Below, in pieces: positions 18,283 to 27,819 of a stretch of DNA of 64,000 bases. The notes below the pieces were generated by a model. It saw only the letters and a list, made by a program, of their open reading frames with translations, had not been told where the DNA came from and searched no databases. Source of the stretch: Sphingobacterium sp. PCS056. GTDB taxonomy: Bacteria > Bacteroidota > Bacteroidia > Sphingobacteriales > Sphingobacteriaceae. The number at the start of each line of letters is the position of its first letter. Positions within the stretch are counted from its first letter, which is position 1. The DNA lies in assembly GCF_023273895.1 (NCBI RefSeq), contig NZ_CP096883.1, positions 5,131,666-5,195,665 on the forward strand, given 5' to 3'. A program made the position numbers and the translations under genes.

Positions 18283-19473
18283 TTAATCCTCTATAGCTTT
18301 TACACCAGGTAATACCTTACCCTCCATATATTCTAACAAAGCACCACCACCTGTCGATACATAGCTTACTTGTTCAGTCATGCCAAATTTAGAAACCGCA
18401 GCAGCAGAATCTCCACCACCGATCAAGGAGAATGCACCCTTTTCAGTTGCACTCACCACTGCATCTGCAACAGCTTTTGTTCCAGTAGCAAAAGTATCAA
18501 ATTCAAAAACACCCATAGGACCATTCCAAAGAATCGTTTTAGACGCCTCGATTACTTTTGCAAAAGCAGCACCCGATTCCTTACCGATATCAAGACCTTG
18601 CAATTCCGCAGGAATCTCATCATTAGGACCATCATACACTTGAGCATCATTAGCAAATTTATCTGCAATCTGAGCATCAGTAGGTAGTATTAATTTCACA
18701 CCTTTATCAGCAGCTTTCTTAACCAATGCTGTAGCCAAATCCAACTTATCAAGTTCTACCAATGATTTTCCGATCTCACCGCCACGAGCCTTTACAAAAG
18801 TATAAGCCATACCACCACCGATAATCAAATTATCAACACGGTCCAATAAAGCTTCGATTAATTCTAATTTATCTGAAACCTTAGCCCCGCCCATAATAGC
18901 AGTGAATGGACGTTCAGCCTTATTTAAAACTTTCTCTGCATTTCCAAGTTCTGCAGCCATTAAATAACCAAAATATTTGGCATCAGGAAAAAATTGTGCA
19001 ATCACTGCAGTAGAAGCATGTGCACGATGCGCTGTACCAAAAGCATCATTCACATACACATCTCCCAATTTCGCTAACTTCTCAGCAAAAGCGACATCAC
19101 CCTTTTCTTCCTCTTTATAAAAACGAAGATTTTCTAAAAGTAATACTTGACCAGGTTTCAAGTTCTTCGCTTTATCTACAGCTTCTTCACCAATACAATC
19201 ATTTGCAAATTGAACATCTACACCTAAAACTTGAGATAAATGGGATACAATGTGTTTTAATGAATATTTATCCGTCGGTCCGTCTTTTGGTCTACCTAAG
19301 TGTGACATCAAAATAACCGATCCACCATCAGTTAAGATCTTTTTAATCGTAGGAGTTGCACCTTGAATTCTATTATCGTCTGTAATATTAAAATTATCAT
19401 CTAAGGGAACGTTAAAATCAACACGTATCAGCGCTTTTTTGTCAGCGAAGTTTAAATTATCTACTGTTTTCAT
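18283..19473 (-). CDS. pgk: Phosphoglycerate kinase
   Basis: This glycolytic enzyme transfers the acyl phosphate of 1,3-bisphosphoglycerate to ADP in the cytoplasm. It has 396 residues, the normal bacterial length. Visible motifs are ALIRVDFNVPLD near the N-terminus, SHLGRP, the substrate loop around GTAHRAHAS, the nucleotide site AIMGGAKVSDKLELI, WNGPMGVFEF and the C-terminal GGGDSAAAV. It is preceded by the sppA terminator and a 7-base hairpin (GTCCATT/AATGGAC, 19501-19516), and followed by a shared terminator, so it is probably a single-gene unit. Confidence 0.97.
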   Translation of the reverse strand: MKTVDNLNFADKKALIRVDFNVPLDDNFNITDDNRIQGATPTIKKILTDGGSVILMSHLGRPKDGPTDKYSLKHIVSHLSQVLGVDVQFANDCIGEEAVDKAKNLKPGQVLLLENLRFYKEEEKGDVAFAEKLAKLGDVYVNDAFGTAHRAHASTAVIAQFFPDAKYFGYLMAAELGNAEKVLNKAERPFTAIMGGAKVSDKLELIEALLDRVDNLIIGGGMAYTFVKARGGEIGKSLVELDKLDLATALVKKAADKGVKLILPTDAQIADKFANDAQVYDGPNDEIPAELQGLDIGKESGAAFAKVIEASKTILWNGPMGVFEFDTFATGTKAVADAVVSATEKGAFSLIGGGDSAAAVSKFGMTEQVSYVSTGGGALLEYMEGKVLPGVKAIED

Positions 19474-19526
19474 TTCTATTGTTTTTGTGAAGTATTACTA
19501 GTCCATTCAAATGGACAGCTAAATAT

Positions 19527-19568
19527 AAAAAAAGCCTTTTACTATCCGAATAATAAAAGGCTTTTTTT
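19527..19568 (-). terminator. Terminator after sppA
   Basis: A 15-base perfect stem (A7GCCTTTTA with TAAAAGGCT7) encloses a 12-base loop. On the minus strand it ends in a T-run and separates sppA from pgk. Confidence 0.9.
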
Positions 19569-19585
19569 GATAAATTTGAAAAGAA

Positions 19586-21349
19586 TTAATGTATTTCAAT
19601 CGAATATGGCAATTTTGCCATAATACCCGATTGACTGGAAACATTTTTAATTACATTAAAATAATTATAAAACTCCCCCATTTGTTGCTGAGCCATCCAG
19701 ATCTGCACCTTTTCCTTAGATGAATTTAAAAACATAGATAAGGCATCATCTTTAGCCGGATATTGCTTGACCGCATATTGAGCTATTTTAGCTTTTTTAG
19801 CAGCAGATTTTATAGCATCATCGATACCACCAATACGATCTACCAAACCGATTTCAAGCGCTTGTTTACCCGTCCAGACACGACCTTGACCAATAGTATC
19901 AACCTGAGCAACAGTTATTTTTCTTCCATCCGAAACACGTTTCATAAATGTTTGATACACACGATTCACTTCCATCTGGATGATATCACGTTCTTCAGCA
20001 GTTAAAGGTCTATCGGGAACCATACCCAAATCCGAAAACTTACCTGTTTTAACACCATCAAAGTGTACACCAATTTTATTGTTCAACAAGTTTTTAAAAT
20101 TGGGAATCACACCAAACACGCCGATAGAACCTGTAATTGTATTATTCTCCGCAAAGATAGAATCCGCGGCAGCAGAAATATAATAACCACCAGAAGCAGC
20201 ATAATCACCCATAGAAACAACGATCGGTTTTACCTTTTTTGTCAATTCGACCTCTCTCCAAATAACATCAGAAGCTAAAGCAGATCCTCCAGGTGAATTA
20301 ACGCGAAAAACTACAGCTTTCACATCTTCATTCTCACGCAACTTCCGAAGCTCTCTAGAGATCTTATCCGAGCCTATTTCATCTTTAGATCCTTCGCCAC
20401 TTACAATTGCACCTTCAGCATACAAAACCGCGACTTGAGATGTCTCAGAACTGGTATTTGTTTTCGATTTATAATCCATTAAAGATACAACAGATAGATC
20501 ATCCTTTGCCGATACGTTCAGTTTTTTCTTTAATGCTGCAATCAGTTCATCTTTATAGAATTTAGCGTCAGCCAATTTATAACGCACAGCATCATCTGCA
20601 TTTCGAACCAAATAATTATGAGCAATATTCCGCAATGAATCCGCACTCATTTTTCTAGAAGTTGAAATCTCCTGAATAAAAGAATCATAGATACTTCCCA
20701 AATATGAATTTACTTGCAAACGGTTTGCAGCACTCATTTCATTTAAGAAATACGGTTCAACCGCACTTTTAAAAGTCCCGACTTTGACCACCTGCATATC
20801 AACTCCAAATTTATCGAAAGCATCTTTCATAAACATAGTAGAACTGGCCAAACCTTTAAAATCAATCGTTCCTTCTGGATTTACATATATTTGATCAGCA
20901 ACACTCGCTAGGTAATATGCTTTTTGAGAATAGCTTTCATTATAAGCAACGATAAACTTACCTGATGATTTAAAATCCAGCAAAGCATCTCTAATTTCTT
21001 TTAGACTAGCAAATCCAGTAGCGATTGTGCTCGCATCCATATAGATGCCTTTAATTTTACCATCCTCCTTTGCATTTCTAATTCTAGCAAGAATATCATC
21101 CAAACCTAGATTCTTCAAGTTATAGCCCGGGATATCCAGAGAGCCAAATGGATTTTCCACCGAACGCTCTGAAATCGCATGATTAAAAGTAAGGTATAAA
21201 AGCGTATTATCTTTCACGATAACCTCCTTTTCCGAAGAAGCTGAAGTCACCAATGCACCTATAATACCGAGTGCTATAACAAATAAAACTACTGTTGATA
21301 TCACAATTCCAGTGACAGTAGCCAGTACATATTTAAAAAATGATCTCAT
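19586..21349 (-). CDS. sppA: Signal peptide peptidase SppA, 67-kDa type
   Basis: A 587-residue membrane-anchored Ser-Lys protease that degrades cleaved signal peptides. An N-terminal membrane helix (about 8-35) is followed by two S49 repeats, the long form seen in E. coli. The general-base Lys is in VGTFKSAVEPYF (N-terminal half), and the nucleophile Ser is in GDYAASGGYYISAAAD (C-terminal half). The NSPGGSALAS and GSIGVFG motifs are also present. It is divergent from folK. A TATATTTG on the minus strand (21408-21415) may be its -7 promoter box. Confidence 0.95.
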   Translation of the reverse strand: MRSFFKYVLATVTGIVISTVVLFVIALGIIGALVTSASSEKEVIVKDNTLLYLTFNHAISERSVENPFGSLDIPGYNLKNLGLDDILARIRNAKEDGKIKGIYMDASTIATGFASLKEIRDALLDFKSSGKFIVAYNESYSQKAYYLASVADQIYVNPEGTIDFKGLASSTMFMKDAFDKFGVDMQVVKVGTFKSAVEPYFLNEMSAANRLQVNSYLGSIYDSFIQEISTSRKMSADSLRNIAHNYLVRNADDAVRYKLADAKFYKDELIAALKKKLNVSAKDDLSVVSLMDYKSKTNTSSETSQVAVLYAEGAIVSGEGSKDEIGSDKISRELRKLRENEDVKAVVFRVNSPGGSALASDVIWREVELTKKVKPIVVSMGDYAASGGYYISAAADSIFAENNTITGSIGVFGVIPNFKNLLNNKIGVHFDGVKTGKFSDLGMVPDRPLTAEERDIIQMEVNRVYQTFMKRVSDGRKITVAQVDTIGQGRVWTGKQALEIGLVDRIGGIDDAIKSAAKKAKIAQYAVKQYPAKDDALSMFLNSSKEKVQIWMAQQQMGEFYNYFNVIKNVSSQSGIMAKLPYSIEIH

Positions 21350-21460
21350 ATAATAAAAAATCTAAAGTTCAATTGATTCATTAGTTGTCAATTCTGTACA
21401 AATGTTACAAATATATTTTTAAATCTTTCATATAATTAACTAAAATTCTATATTTATAAG

Positions 21461-21952
21461 GTGAAAAGCATCTACATTTTATTAGGAGCAAATCTTGGCG
21501 ATCGAACAGCGCAATTAAATGACGCGTTAATCGCTATTGCAAGTTCAATTGGAAAAATTACAAGAGTATCTACGATCGTCGAAACCGCAGCTTGGGGCGT
21601 AGAAGAACAACCTAGTTTTCTCAATCAGGTTATTCAGGTTAAAACATTCCTCAATCCTATTGAAACCTTAGAAATCTGTCAACGTATAGAAAATCAATTA
21701 GGAAGAGTTCGTTCTCAAAAATGGGGAGCACGTGTCATAGATATTGATATCTTATATTATGAAAATGAAAGCGTCAACTTGCCACATCTTCAAATTCCAC
21801 ACCCTTACATCCAGGACCGTAAATTTACGCTCATCCCATTGGTTGAAATCGCGCCCGATTACATACATCCAGTTTTAAATAAGACTAACGATGAGCTGTT
21901 AGCCATATGCACAGACCCCTTAGACGTACATATTTATAATGAACATATATAA
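21461..21952 (+). CDS. folK: 2-amino-4-hydroxy-6-hydroxymethyldihydropteridine pyrophosphokinase
   Basis: HPPK transfers pyrophosphate from ATP to 6-hydroxymethyl-dihydropterin in folate synthesis. It has 163 residues and the family motifs: LLGANLGDR at the N-terminus, WGARVIDIDILYYE with the two Mg-binding aspartates, and PHPYIQDRKFTLIPL. The start is GTG at 21461, since the conserved N-terminus begins at once and no ATG fits. Its 3' end overlaps the next gene by 14 bases, implying translational coupling. No other folate gene is adjacent. Confidence 0.93.
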   Translation: MKSIYILLGANLGDRTAQLNDALIAIASSIGKITRVSTIVETAAWGVEEQPSFLNQVIQVKTFLNPIETLEICQRIENQLGRVRSQKWGARVIDIDILYYENESVNLPHLQIPHPYIQDRKFTLIPLVEIAPDYIHPVLNKTNDELLAICTDPLDVHIYNEHI

Positions 21953-22292
21953 ACACATTAAACCCGAAATTATTGAACAAAGTATGTTTAATAATGAAGA
22001 AATGATCAGAGAGTTTATTGCACTGTACCGGACACAGACTCCAATAGATTTTGAAAAATTAACAAAAGCAGTCCAACAAACAGATCATCAACAAATAATG
22101 AGTGCCGCCCATCATATCAAACCAACAATGGAATATATTGGAGCCTCGTATTTAAAAGATCAATTACAACTACTGGAAACATCAGCAAAAGAGATAGCCG
22201 CTATTGATCACATTCAATCACAATTCAATTCGTTAAAAATAGTGTTCGATGAACTATTTAATGAATTGGAGCAATATGAAAAATCACTATAA
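21939..22292 (+). CDS. Orphan Hpt (histidine phosphotransfer) domain protein
   Basis: A 117-residue, mostly helical protein. AAHHIKPTMEYIGA matches the phosphorylatable-His motif of Hpt domains (HxLKxxx...G), pointing to His58. Hpt proteins relay phosphate between response-regulator receiver domains. There is no kinase or receiver gene nearby, so partners are unknown. It overlaps the end of folK by 14 bases and so is likely translated from the same message, an odd pairing. It converges with pssA, whose stop codon is only 3 bases away. Confidence 0.75.
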   Translation: MNIYKHIKPEIIEQSMFNNEEMIREFIALYRTQTPIDFEKLTKAVQQTDHQQIMSAAHHIKPTMEYIGASYLKDQLQLLETSAKEIAAIDHIQSQFNSLKIVFDELFNELEQYEKSL

Positions 22293-22295
22293 CGA

Positions 22296-22973
22296 TTATT
22301 TCAAACGTTGAAAATGTAACAACGAAAGGATAATATAGATGAGCAATATCATAGGCAAGGCTATAAACTGAAAAATAGCAAAAAGAGCAATTGCCAAAAT
22401 CACGAAAATAAATTTAAATTTATTTTCTTCCCAGGACATCGAAGACAATTTCATCGAAAACAGTTTAATCTCACTGATCAACAGATAGCTCGTTATAGCA
22501 ACGCTTATTAACAGAAAAAAAGGATTCAGGATGATCTGTGGGTATTTTTCTGCAATAAAAGGCAACGACAACACGTAAAAGGTATTCATTGGTGTATTTA
22601 AACCAATAAAGTCGGTCGTTTGACGTTCATCCAAATTAAATTTAGCGAGACGCAATGCCGAAAAGATGGTCACGACAAATCCCAAATAAGCTACTGCAGG
22701 TTGATCAACAAAAACCTCTCCCAGCAATTTATACATAATGATACCTGGTAAGAAGCCAAAACTTACCATATCAGCCAACGAATCCAATTCTTTTCCAATA
22801 TTCGATTTCACGTGCAAGAGGCGCGCAACCATACCATCAAAAAAATCAAATATACCAGACGCCAACACACAATAAGCAGCTGACATATAATCCCCCTTTA
22901 GCGCCATCAGTACTCCGATACATCCACTAAATAGATTTAAACAGGTTATGGTATTAGGAATATGTTTTTTCAT
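22296..22973 (-). CDS. pssA: CDP-diacylglycerol-serine O-phosphatidyltransferase
   Basis: This membrane enzyme makes phosphatidylserine, the precursor of phosphatidylethanolamine. The 225-residue protein has the CDP-alcohol phosphotransferase signature DGMVARLLHVKSNIGKELDS followed by LAD (Asp-Gly-x2-Ala-Arg-x8-Gly-x3-Asp-x3-Asp). Roughly seven or eight hydrophobic segments are visible. The size and N-terminus (MKKHIPNTITCLNLFSG) fit the PssA type II subfamily rather than PgsA. It lies just after the rho terminator in the same direction. Confidence 0.92.
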   Translation of the reverse strand: MKKHIPNTITCLNLFSGCIGVLMALKGDYMSAAYCVLASGIFDFFDGMVARLLHVKSNIGKELDSLADMVSFGFLPGIIMYKLLGEVFVDQPAVAYLGFVVTIFSALRLAKFNLDERQTTDFIGLNTPMNTFYVLSLPFIAEKYPQIILNPFFLLISVAITSYLLISEIKLFSMKLSSMSWEENKFKFIFVILAIALFAIFQFIALPMILLIYIILSLLHFQRLK

Positions 22974-22993
22974 GTTTTCTGTATAAATAAAAA

Positions 22994-23019
22994 AGCCATC
23001 ATTTTAATAAATGATGGCT
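22994..23019 (-). terminator. Terminator after rho
   Basis: On the minus strand AGCCATCATTT pairs with AAATGATGGCT, followed by TTTTTT. It lies between rho and pssA. Confidence 0.85.
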
Positions 23020-23041
23020 AAATTATTAAAATCAAATGGGA

Positions 23042-24523
23042 TTACCCATTCATACTGATCAAAAACTCTTCATTGGACTTAGTACCACGCATTTGCGCTA
23101 ATAAAAATTCCATTGCTTCATTAGAATTCATATCTGCCAAATGATTACGCAATATCCAAAGACGACGAATCGATTCTTTATCCATTAATAAATCATCACG
23201 ACGTGTACTAGAAGCAGTCAAATCGATAGCAGGGAAAATACGTTTATTCGCCAACTTACGATCCAATTGTAATTCCATGTTACCTGTACCTTTAAACTCC
23301 TCAAAGATCACTTCATCCATTTTAGATCCAGTCTCTGTCAGCGCAGTCGCTAAAATAGTCAATGAACCGCCATGCTCAATATTACGAGCAGCACCGAAGA
23401 AACGCTTTGGTTTATGTAAAGCATTAGCATCCACACCACCAGATAAAATTTTACCAGAAGCAGGAGCAACCGTATTATAAGCACGGGCCAAACGAGTGAT
23501 TGAATCTAACAAGATCACCACATCGTGACCACATTCGACCATACGTTTTGCTTTTTCCAATACGATATTAGCAATTTTCACATGACGCTCAGCAGGCTCA
23601 TCAAAAGTAGATGAAACTACTTCAGCACGTACACTTCTAGCCATATCCGTTACCTCTTCTGGTCTTTCATCAATTAATAAAATAATTAAGTAGACCTCAG
23701 GGTGGTTTTTAGCGATTGCATTTGCAACCTCTTTTAATAAATTTGTTTTACCCGTTTTTGGTTGAGCAACGATTAGACCACGTTGACCTTTACCAATCGG
23801 TGTAAACAAATCCATGATACGTGTCGAATAATTACTTGTTCCTAAATCCAAGTTCAGACGCTCATTAGGAAATAATGGCGTTAAGAAATCAAAAGGAACA
23901 CGATCACGAATTTCAGCAGGATTTTGACCATTGATCGCCTCTACGCGCACTAATGGAAAATATTTTTCGCCTTCTTTCGGAGGTCTGATACTTCCCCTTA
24001 CCGTATCACCAGTTTTTAATCCAAATAATTTGATTTGAGACTGAGAAACATAAATATCATCCGGGGATGTTAAATAATTATAGTCAGAAGAGCGTAAAAA
24101 TCCATAACCATCAGGCATAATCTCCAACACCCCTTCGTTGACAATCACATTGTCGAAATCAGCATTTGATGAAGTTGATTCTGCTTTTGTTGGAGTTGGT
24201 TTTATTGCTGGAGCAGCTTTTATATTTTCTTCAGATTCTGAGTTTACTACTTCAGTAGTTGAATCTGTTTCTTCTTTTTCTTTTTTGCGAACAGGGACCG
24301 GTTCTGATGTTTTTGCCGTTCTTATTCTTTTTCTAGGTCGCTCAGTTGATTCATCATGATGCTCCTCCTTTACTTCAGAAGTATTTTCTGCGTCATCACC
24401 AGTACTGATAATTTTTTCTATAAGTTCTTGCTTTCTAAGCTTATCAGCGTCACCGATACCTATTAATTTTGCAATTTCGCGTAATTCAGACACGAGTTTT
24501 GCATTTAATTCATTAATATCCAT
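23042..24523 (-). CDS. rho: Transcription termination factor Rho
   Basis: A 493-residue hexameric RNA helicase that ends transcription. The Rho_N domain (about 1-42) is followed by a charged, low-complexity insert (about 45-122, rich in Glu, Lys and Arg). Next come the cold-shock RNA-binding domain (EGVLEIMPDGYGFLRSSDYN), the Walker A AQPKTGKTNLL, the Walker B VVILLDSITRLARAYN, and the C-terminal Q/R-loop region. The insert makes it longer than E. coli Rho (419). I know such inserts from other Bacteroidota Rho proteins, though their role is uncertain. It is a single gene with its own terminator. Confidence 0.97.
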   Translation of the reverse strand: MDINELNAKLVSELREIAKLIGIGDADKLRKQELIEKIISTGDDAENTSEVKEEHHDESTERPRKRIRTAKTSEPVPVRKKEKEETDSTTEVVNSESEENIKAAPAIKPTPTKAESTSSNADFDNVIVNEGVLEIMPDGYGFLRSSDYNYLTSPDDIYVSQSQIKLFGLKTGDTVRGSIRPPKEGEKYFPLVRVEAINGQNPAEIRDRVPFDFLTPLFPNERLNLDLGTSNYSTRIMDLFTPIGKGQRGLIVAQPKTGKTNLLKEVANAIAKNHPEVYLIILLIDERPEEVTDMARSVRAEVVSSTFDEPAERHVKIANIVLEKAKRMVECGHDVVILLDSITRLARAYNTVAPASGKILSGGVDANALHKPKRFFGAARNIEHGGSLTILATALTETGSKMDEVIFEEFKGTGNMELQLDRKLANKRIFPAIDLTASSTRRDDLLMDKESIRRLWILRNHLADMNSNEAMEFLLAQMRGTKSNEEFLISMNG

Positions 24524-24857
24524 TAAATTTTTATTATGATATATTAGGATTTTATTTTAAAATGAAATCTATTTATTGCGCTCCATTAATCATTTTGATT
24601 AACAAACCAAGGGATTTAAGAACTAAGTGATTTCTTTTATACCTGAAGCGGAATAAATTATGAGAACCTGCACAAAGAAAAAAAACAAATATGACAATTC
24701 AAAATAAATTACAAAAAAAAACAAATTTTTAACAAAACATTTTTTGTTAAATCGTTTTACTAAAAATGGAAACGAACTTCCTAACGACAATATTATATTT
24801 GATTATGACATTTTTTTTTAAGTTAGCGGTGCAAAAAAAACAAAGCAAACGATTTAG
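24524..24857. other. Intergenic region between rho and the FHS transporter
   Basis: About 334 AT-rich bases hold the promoters of two divergent genes. A TATATTTG at 24794-24801 could be the -7 box for the transporter, although no TTTG is found at -33. Nothing else is recognised. Confidence 0.5.
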
Positions 24858-26585
24858 ATGGAAAATAAACTCATTAAAACGAATTATCCAGCCCTTTATA
24901 CATTAATTATTGTATTTTTCTTTTGGGGCTTTATTGCAGCAGGAAATAGTGTATTCATTCCTTTTTGTAAAAACTACTTTCACTTGGATCAATTTCAATC
25001 ACAATTGATTGACTTTGCCTTCTACACCGCCTATTATTTAGGAGCACTACTTCTTTTCATTTTCAGTACATTTTCCGGAAAGGATTTAGTAGGTAAGTGG
25101 GGGTACAAAAAAAGTATTGTATATGGTTTACTTTTCTCTGCACTCGGTGCCGGCGCGATGATCGTAGCCGTAGAAGTCAACGTATATATAGGTATGCTCT
25201 TAGGTCTATTTACCGTAGCACTAGGTTTTTCACTTCAACAAACAGCAGCCAATCCATTCGCTGTTTTATTGGGCGACCCTAAAACTGGAGCCTCACGTGT
25301 TAATTTGGGCGGCGGTGTCAATTCTTTTGGAACAACGATAGGCCCATTAGTAATTGGCTTTGCCTTATTTGGAACATTTGAGAAAATATCAGATTCTGAA
25401 ATTGCAAATTTACCCTTAGACAAAGTAGTCTATCTTTACATAGGTGTTGGTCTGTTGTTTCTATTAGCAGCAAGTCTATTTTATTTTAGTAAAAAAGTTC
25501 CTGCTGGAATCAGCAATGAGCCTATGGAAAAAGCAAACAAGGCGTTAAATACCTTGGTTATCATGACGATTTTGCTTTTTGCTATGTTTACACCGGTATT
25601 TTTAAGTTACAAAAGTGAAATAGCATTACAGTTAGAGCAATTAAATGCACAATTAAAGACCCTAACAGATCCAGCAAGTATTGACCAATTAAAACTTCAA
25701 ATCAAAGAACTTGCTCATCCACTGGAGATACAACGCATGCTTTGGTTAGCAGGAGCTCTTATTGTCGTAGTAGGTGGACTGATATTCGCCAACGTTAAAG
25801 CACAAAAAAATGCCGAAGGATGGGGCGCAATGAAATATCCACAACTTGTCTTGGGTATGATTGCCTTATTTTTATATGTAGGTGTTGAAGTAGCCATAGG
25901 AAGTAACTTAGGTGAACTGCTTACTTTAAAAGAATTTGGAAGTCTTCAATCATCACAAATCACTCCATATGTATCCATGTATTGGGGAAGTATGATGATC
26001 GGACGTTGGGCTGGAGCAATTACAGCTTTCAATCTAACAAAATCAACTAAAAATATCCTATTGATCATTGTGCCACTAGTCGCTTTTTCTATTATTATAG
26101 GCGTTAATACAATGGCTGGATTTGAAATGACACATCTTTATTATTATGTGATCTGTATTATCATCCAAATCGGTGCATTCTACTTAAGTAAAGAAAAACC
26201 TGCTCGTACATTGATCGTTTTTGGATTATTTGGTATCATAGCGATGACAGTAGGCTTATTATCTTCTGGAACAGTAGCGATTTATTCATTTTTAGCAGGT
26301 GGATTAGCATGTTCGATTATGTGGTCTTCTATTTTCAGTTTATCCATTGTAGGCCTTGGTAAATATACTGCTCAAGGATCAGCATTCTTAGTCATGATGA
26401 TCTTAGGTGGAGGTATCATCCCTCCTATTCAAGGAAAATTGGCCGACATCATCGGTATACATAATTCTTACTTACTTCCATTACTTGGATTTGTCTACAT
26501 TGTATTCTTTGCAATCGCAGTAAGATCAGTATTGAAAAAACAAGGTATTAATATCGATGATATTGAAGCAGAAGGAGGACATTAA
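24858..26585 (+). CDS. FHS-family sugar MFS transporter (NagP/GluP-like)
   Basis: A 575-residue major-facilitator permease of the fucose/glucose-galactose/GlcNAc (FHS) group. The signature QQTAANPFAVLLGDPKTGASR followed by NLGGGVNSFGTTIGP is clear. About twelve membrane helices surround an unusual hydrophilic central loop (about 250-295) with LEQLNAQLKTLTDPASIDQLK and coiled-coil character, making it longer than fucose permease (about 438). The next gene in the same direction is a GlcNAc-kinase-like ATPase, but a terminator lies between them. I infer amino-sugar or hexose uptake; the exact sugar is not shown. Confidence 0.88.
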   Translation: MENKLIKTNYPALYTLIIVFFFWGFIAAGNSVFIPFCKNYFHLDQFQSQLIDFAFYTAYYLGALLLFIFSTFSGKDLVGKWGYKKSIVYGLLFSALGAGAMIVAVEVNVYIGMLLGLFTVALGFSLQQTAANPFAVLLGDPKTGASRVNLGGGVNSFGTTIGPLVIGFALFGTFEKISDSEIANLPLDKVVYLYIGVGLLFLLAASLFYFSKKVPAGISNEPMEKANKALNTLVIMTILLFAMFTPVFLSYKSEIALQLEQLNAQLKTLTDPASIDQLKLQIKELAHPLEIQRMLWLAGALIVVVGGLIFANVKAQKNAEGWGAMKYPQLVLGMIALFLYVGVEVAIGSNLGELLTLKEFGSLQSSQITPYVSMYWGSMMIGRWAGAITAFNLTKSTKNILLIIVPLVAFSIIIGVNTMAGFEMTHLYYYVICIIIQIGAFYLSKEKPARTLIVFGLFGIIAMTVGLLSSGTVAIYSFLAGGLACSIMWSSIFSLSIVGLGKYTAQGSAFLVMMILGGGIIPPIQGKLADIIGIHNSYLLPLLGFVYIVFFAIAVRSVLKKQGINIDDIEAEGGH

Positions 26586-26650
26586 GCTCTCCAAAACCCC
26601 AACTAATTGTAAAAAATACACTATCAAACTAATTTCATAGAAATCAACAA

Positions 26651-26684
26651 AAAACGCCTTGAATATAATTTTAAGGCGTTTTTT
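26651..26684 (+). terminator. Terminator after the FHS transporter gene
   Basis: AAAACGCCTT pairs perfectly with AAGGCGTTTT around a 12-base loop, and a T-run follows. Confidence 0.88.
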
Positions 26685-26829
26685 ATGTAAAAGAAATTTT
26701 ATGGTTGAAATAATTTTTTATTTTAGTACGTTGGGGATACATAAATTATAAATAAAAAAATGTATTTTCGAAAATCGGATTCTAATAATCCCATTTTAAA
26801 ACGAAAAACTCAATTAAAACTACTCAATA

Positions 26830-27684
26830 ATGATTATTATTGCTGACGGAGGATCAACGAAAACAAACTGGTGTTTGTTAGATGATTCAAACAAAAAAAT
26901 TTACTTCAACACTGAAGGATACAACCCATATTTTGTGGATAGCGAGTATATCGTTAATTCATTAAAAAAAGGCCTACCCAATGATTTACCATTTGATGAT
27001 ATTAAAGAGGTTAACTACTACGGGGCAGGTGTACACAATAAAGAAAAAGCAGAAATCGTTGTTAAAGCTATTCAAGAAGTTTTCCCACAAGCTCAAGTTG
27101 AAGTTGGCCATGATTTACTTGCCGCAGCAAGAGCTTTACTAGGTAAAGAAGCTGGATTCGCAGCTATTTTAGGTACAGGAACCAATTCTTGTATCTATGA
27201 TGGACAAAACATCACCTACAACATCGATTCTTGTGCATACATTTTAGGAGACGAAGGTAGCGGCAGTTATATTGGTAAAAAATTATTAGCTGATTATATC
27301 CGTGATTTAATGCCTCAAGATGTTCGTAAAGTATTTTACGATACCTACAAAATCACACCTGATGAGATCATGGATGCGGTATACACAAAACCTTTAGCAA
27401 ATCGTTTCTGCGCTAGTTTTAGTAAATTTGTTTACGACAACAACGTGAATATTGAATATACTCGTGCTATCGTTGACGAAGCTTTTGAAGCATTTTTCAA
27501 AAACTTAGTAAGTAAATATCCTAATTACCAAGAATACACCTTTAATTGTATCGGATCTGTAGGTTACAATTTCCGCAATGTACTGGAAGAAAAGGCATTA
27601 CAATATGGAATGAAAGTAGGTAAGATCTTACGCTCGCCGATTGATGATTTAGTTCAGTTTCACATTAATAGAGCTTCAAAATAG
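26830..27684 (+). CDS. BadF/BadG-family ATPase, N-acetylglucosamine-kinase-like (copy 1)
   Basis: A 284-residue ASKHA-fold kinase. The phosphate-1 motif IADGGSTKTNWCLLD opens the protein, LGTGTNSCIYDG is the phosphate-2 loop, and LGDEGSGSYIGKKLL is the adenosine-side motif. This layout matches GlcNAc kinases of the BadF group. It lies 245 bases after the FHS transporter, which suggests uptake and phosphorylation of an amino sugar. A paralogue with the same motifs is at 33054-33920 on the other strand. Substrate is inferred from the family, not proven. Confidence 0.85.
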   Translation: MIIIADGGSTKTNWCLLDDSNKKIYFNTEGYNPYFVDSEYIVNSLKKGLPNDLPFDDIKEVNYYGAGVHNKEKAEIVVKAIQEVFPQAQVEVGHDLLAAARALLGKEAGFAAILGTGTNSCIYDGQNITYNIDSCAYILGDEGSGSYIGKKLLADYIRDLMPQDVRKVFYDTYKITPDEIMDAVYTKPLANRFCASFSKFVYDNNVNIEYTRAIVDEAFEAFFKNLVSKYPNYQEYTFNCIGSVGYNFRNVLEEKALQYGMKVGKILRSPIDDLVQFHINRASK

Positions 27685-27703
27685 GCACGCCCTATTTTAA
27701 TAC

Positions 27704-27753
27704 TAACAAACATAAAGGGTGGAAATCATGATTTCCACCCTTTATGTTTGTTA
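27704..27753. terminator. 50-base perfect palindrome after the copy-1 kinase gene
   Basis: Two 25-base arms are perfectly complementary with no spacer (centre between 27728 and 27729). The core AAAGGGTGGAAATCA is flanked by A/T tracts, so it probably acts as an intrinsic terminator. Its length and perfection exceed the other terminators in the window. Confidence 0.65.
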
Positions 27754-27819
27754 ATAATTTCATAACAAAGCATTTATACACAAATCATATTAAAATGCGT
27801 CTTTTGAAAAAACGAAGTT

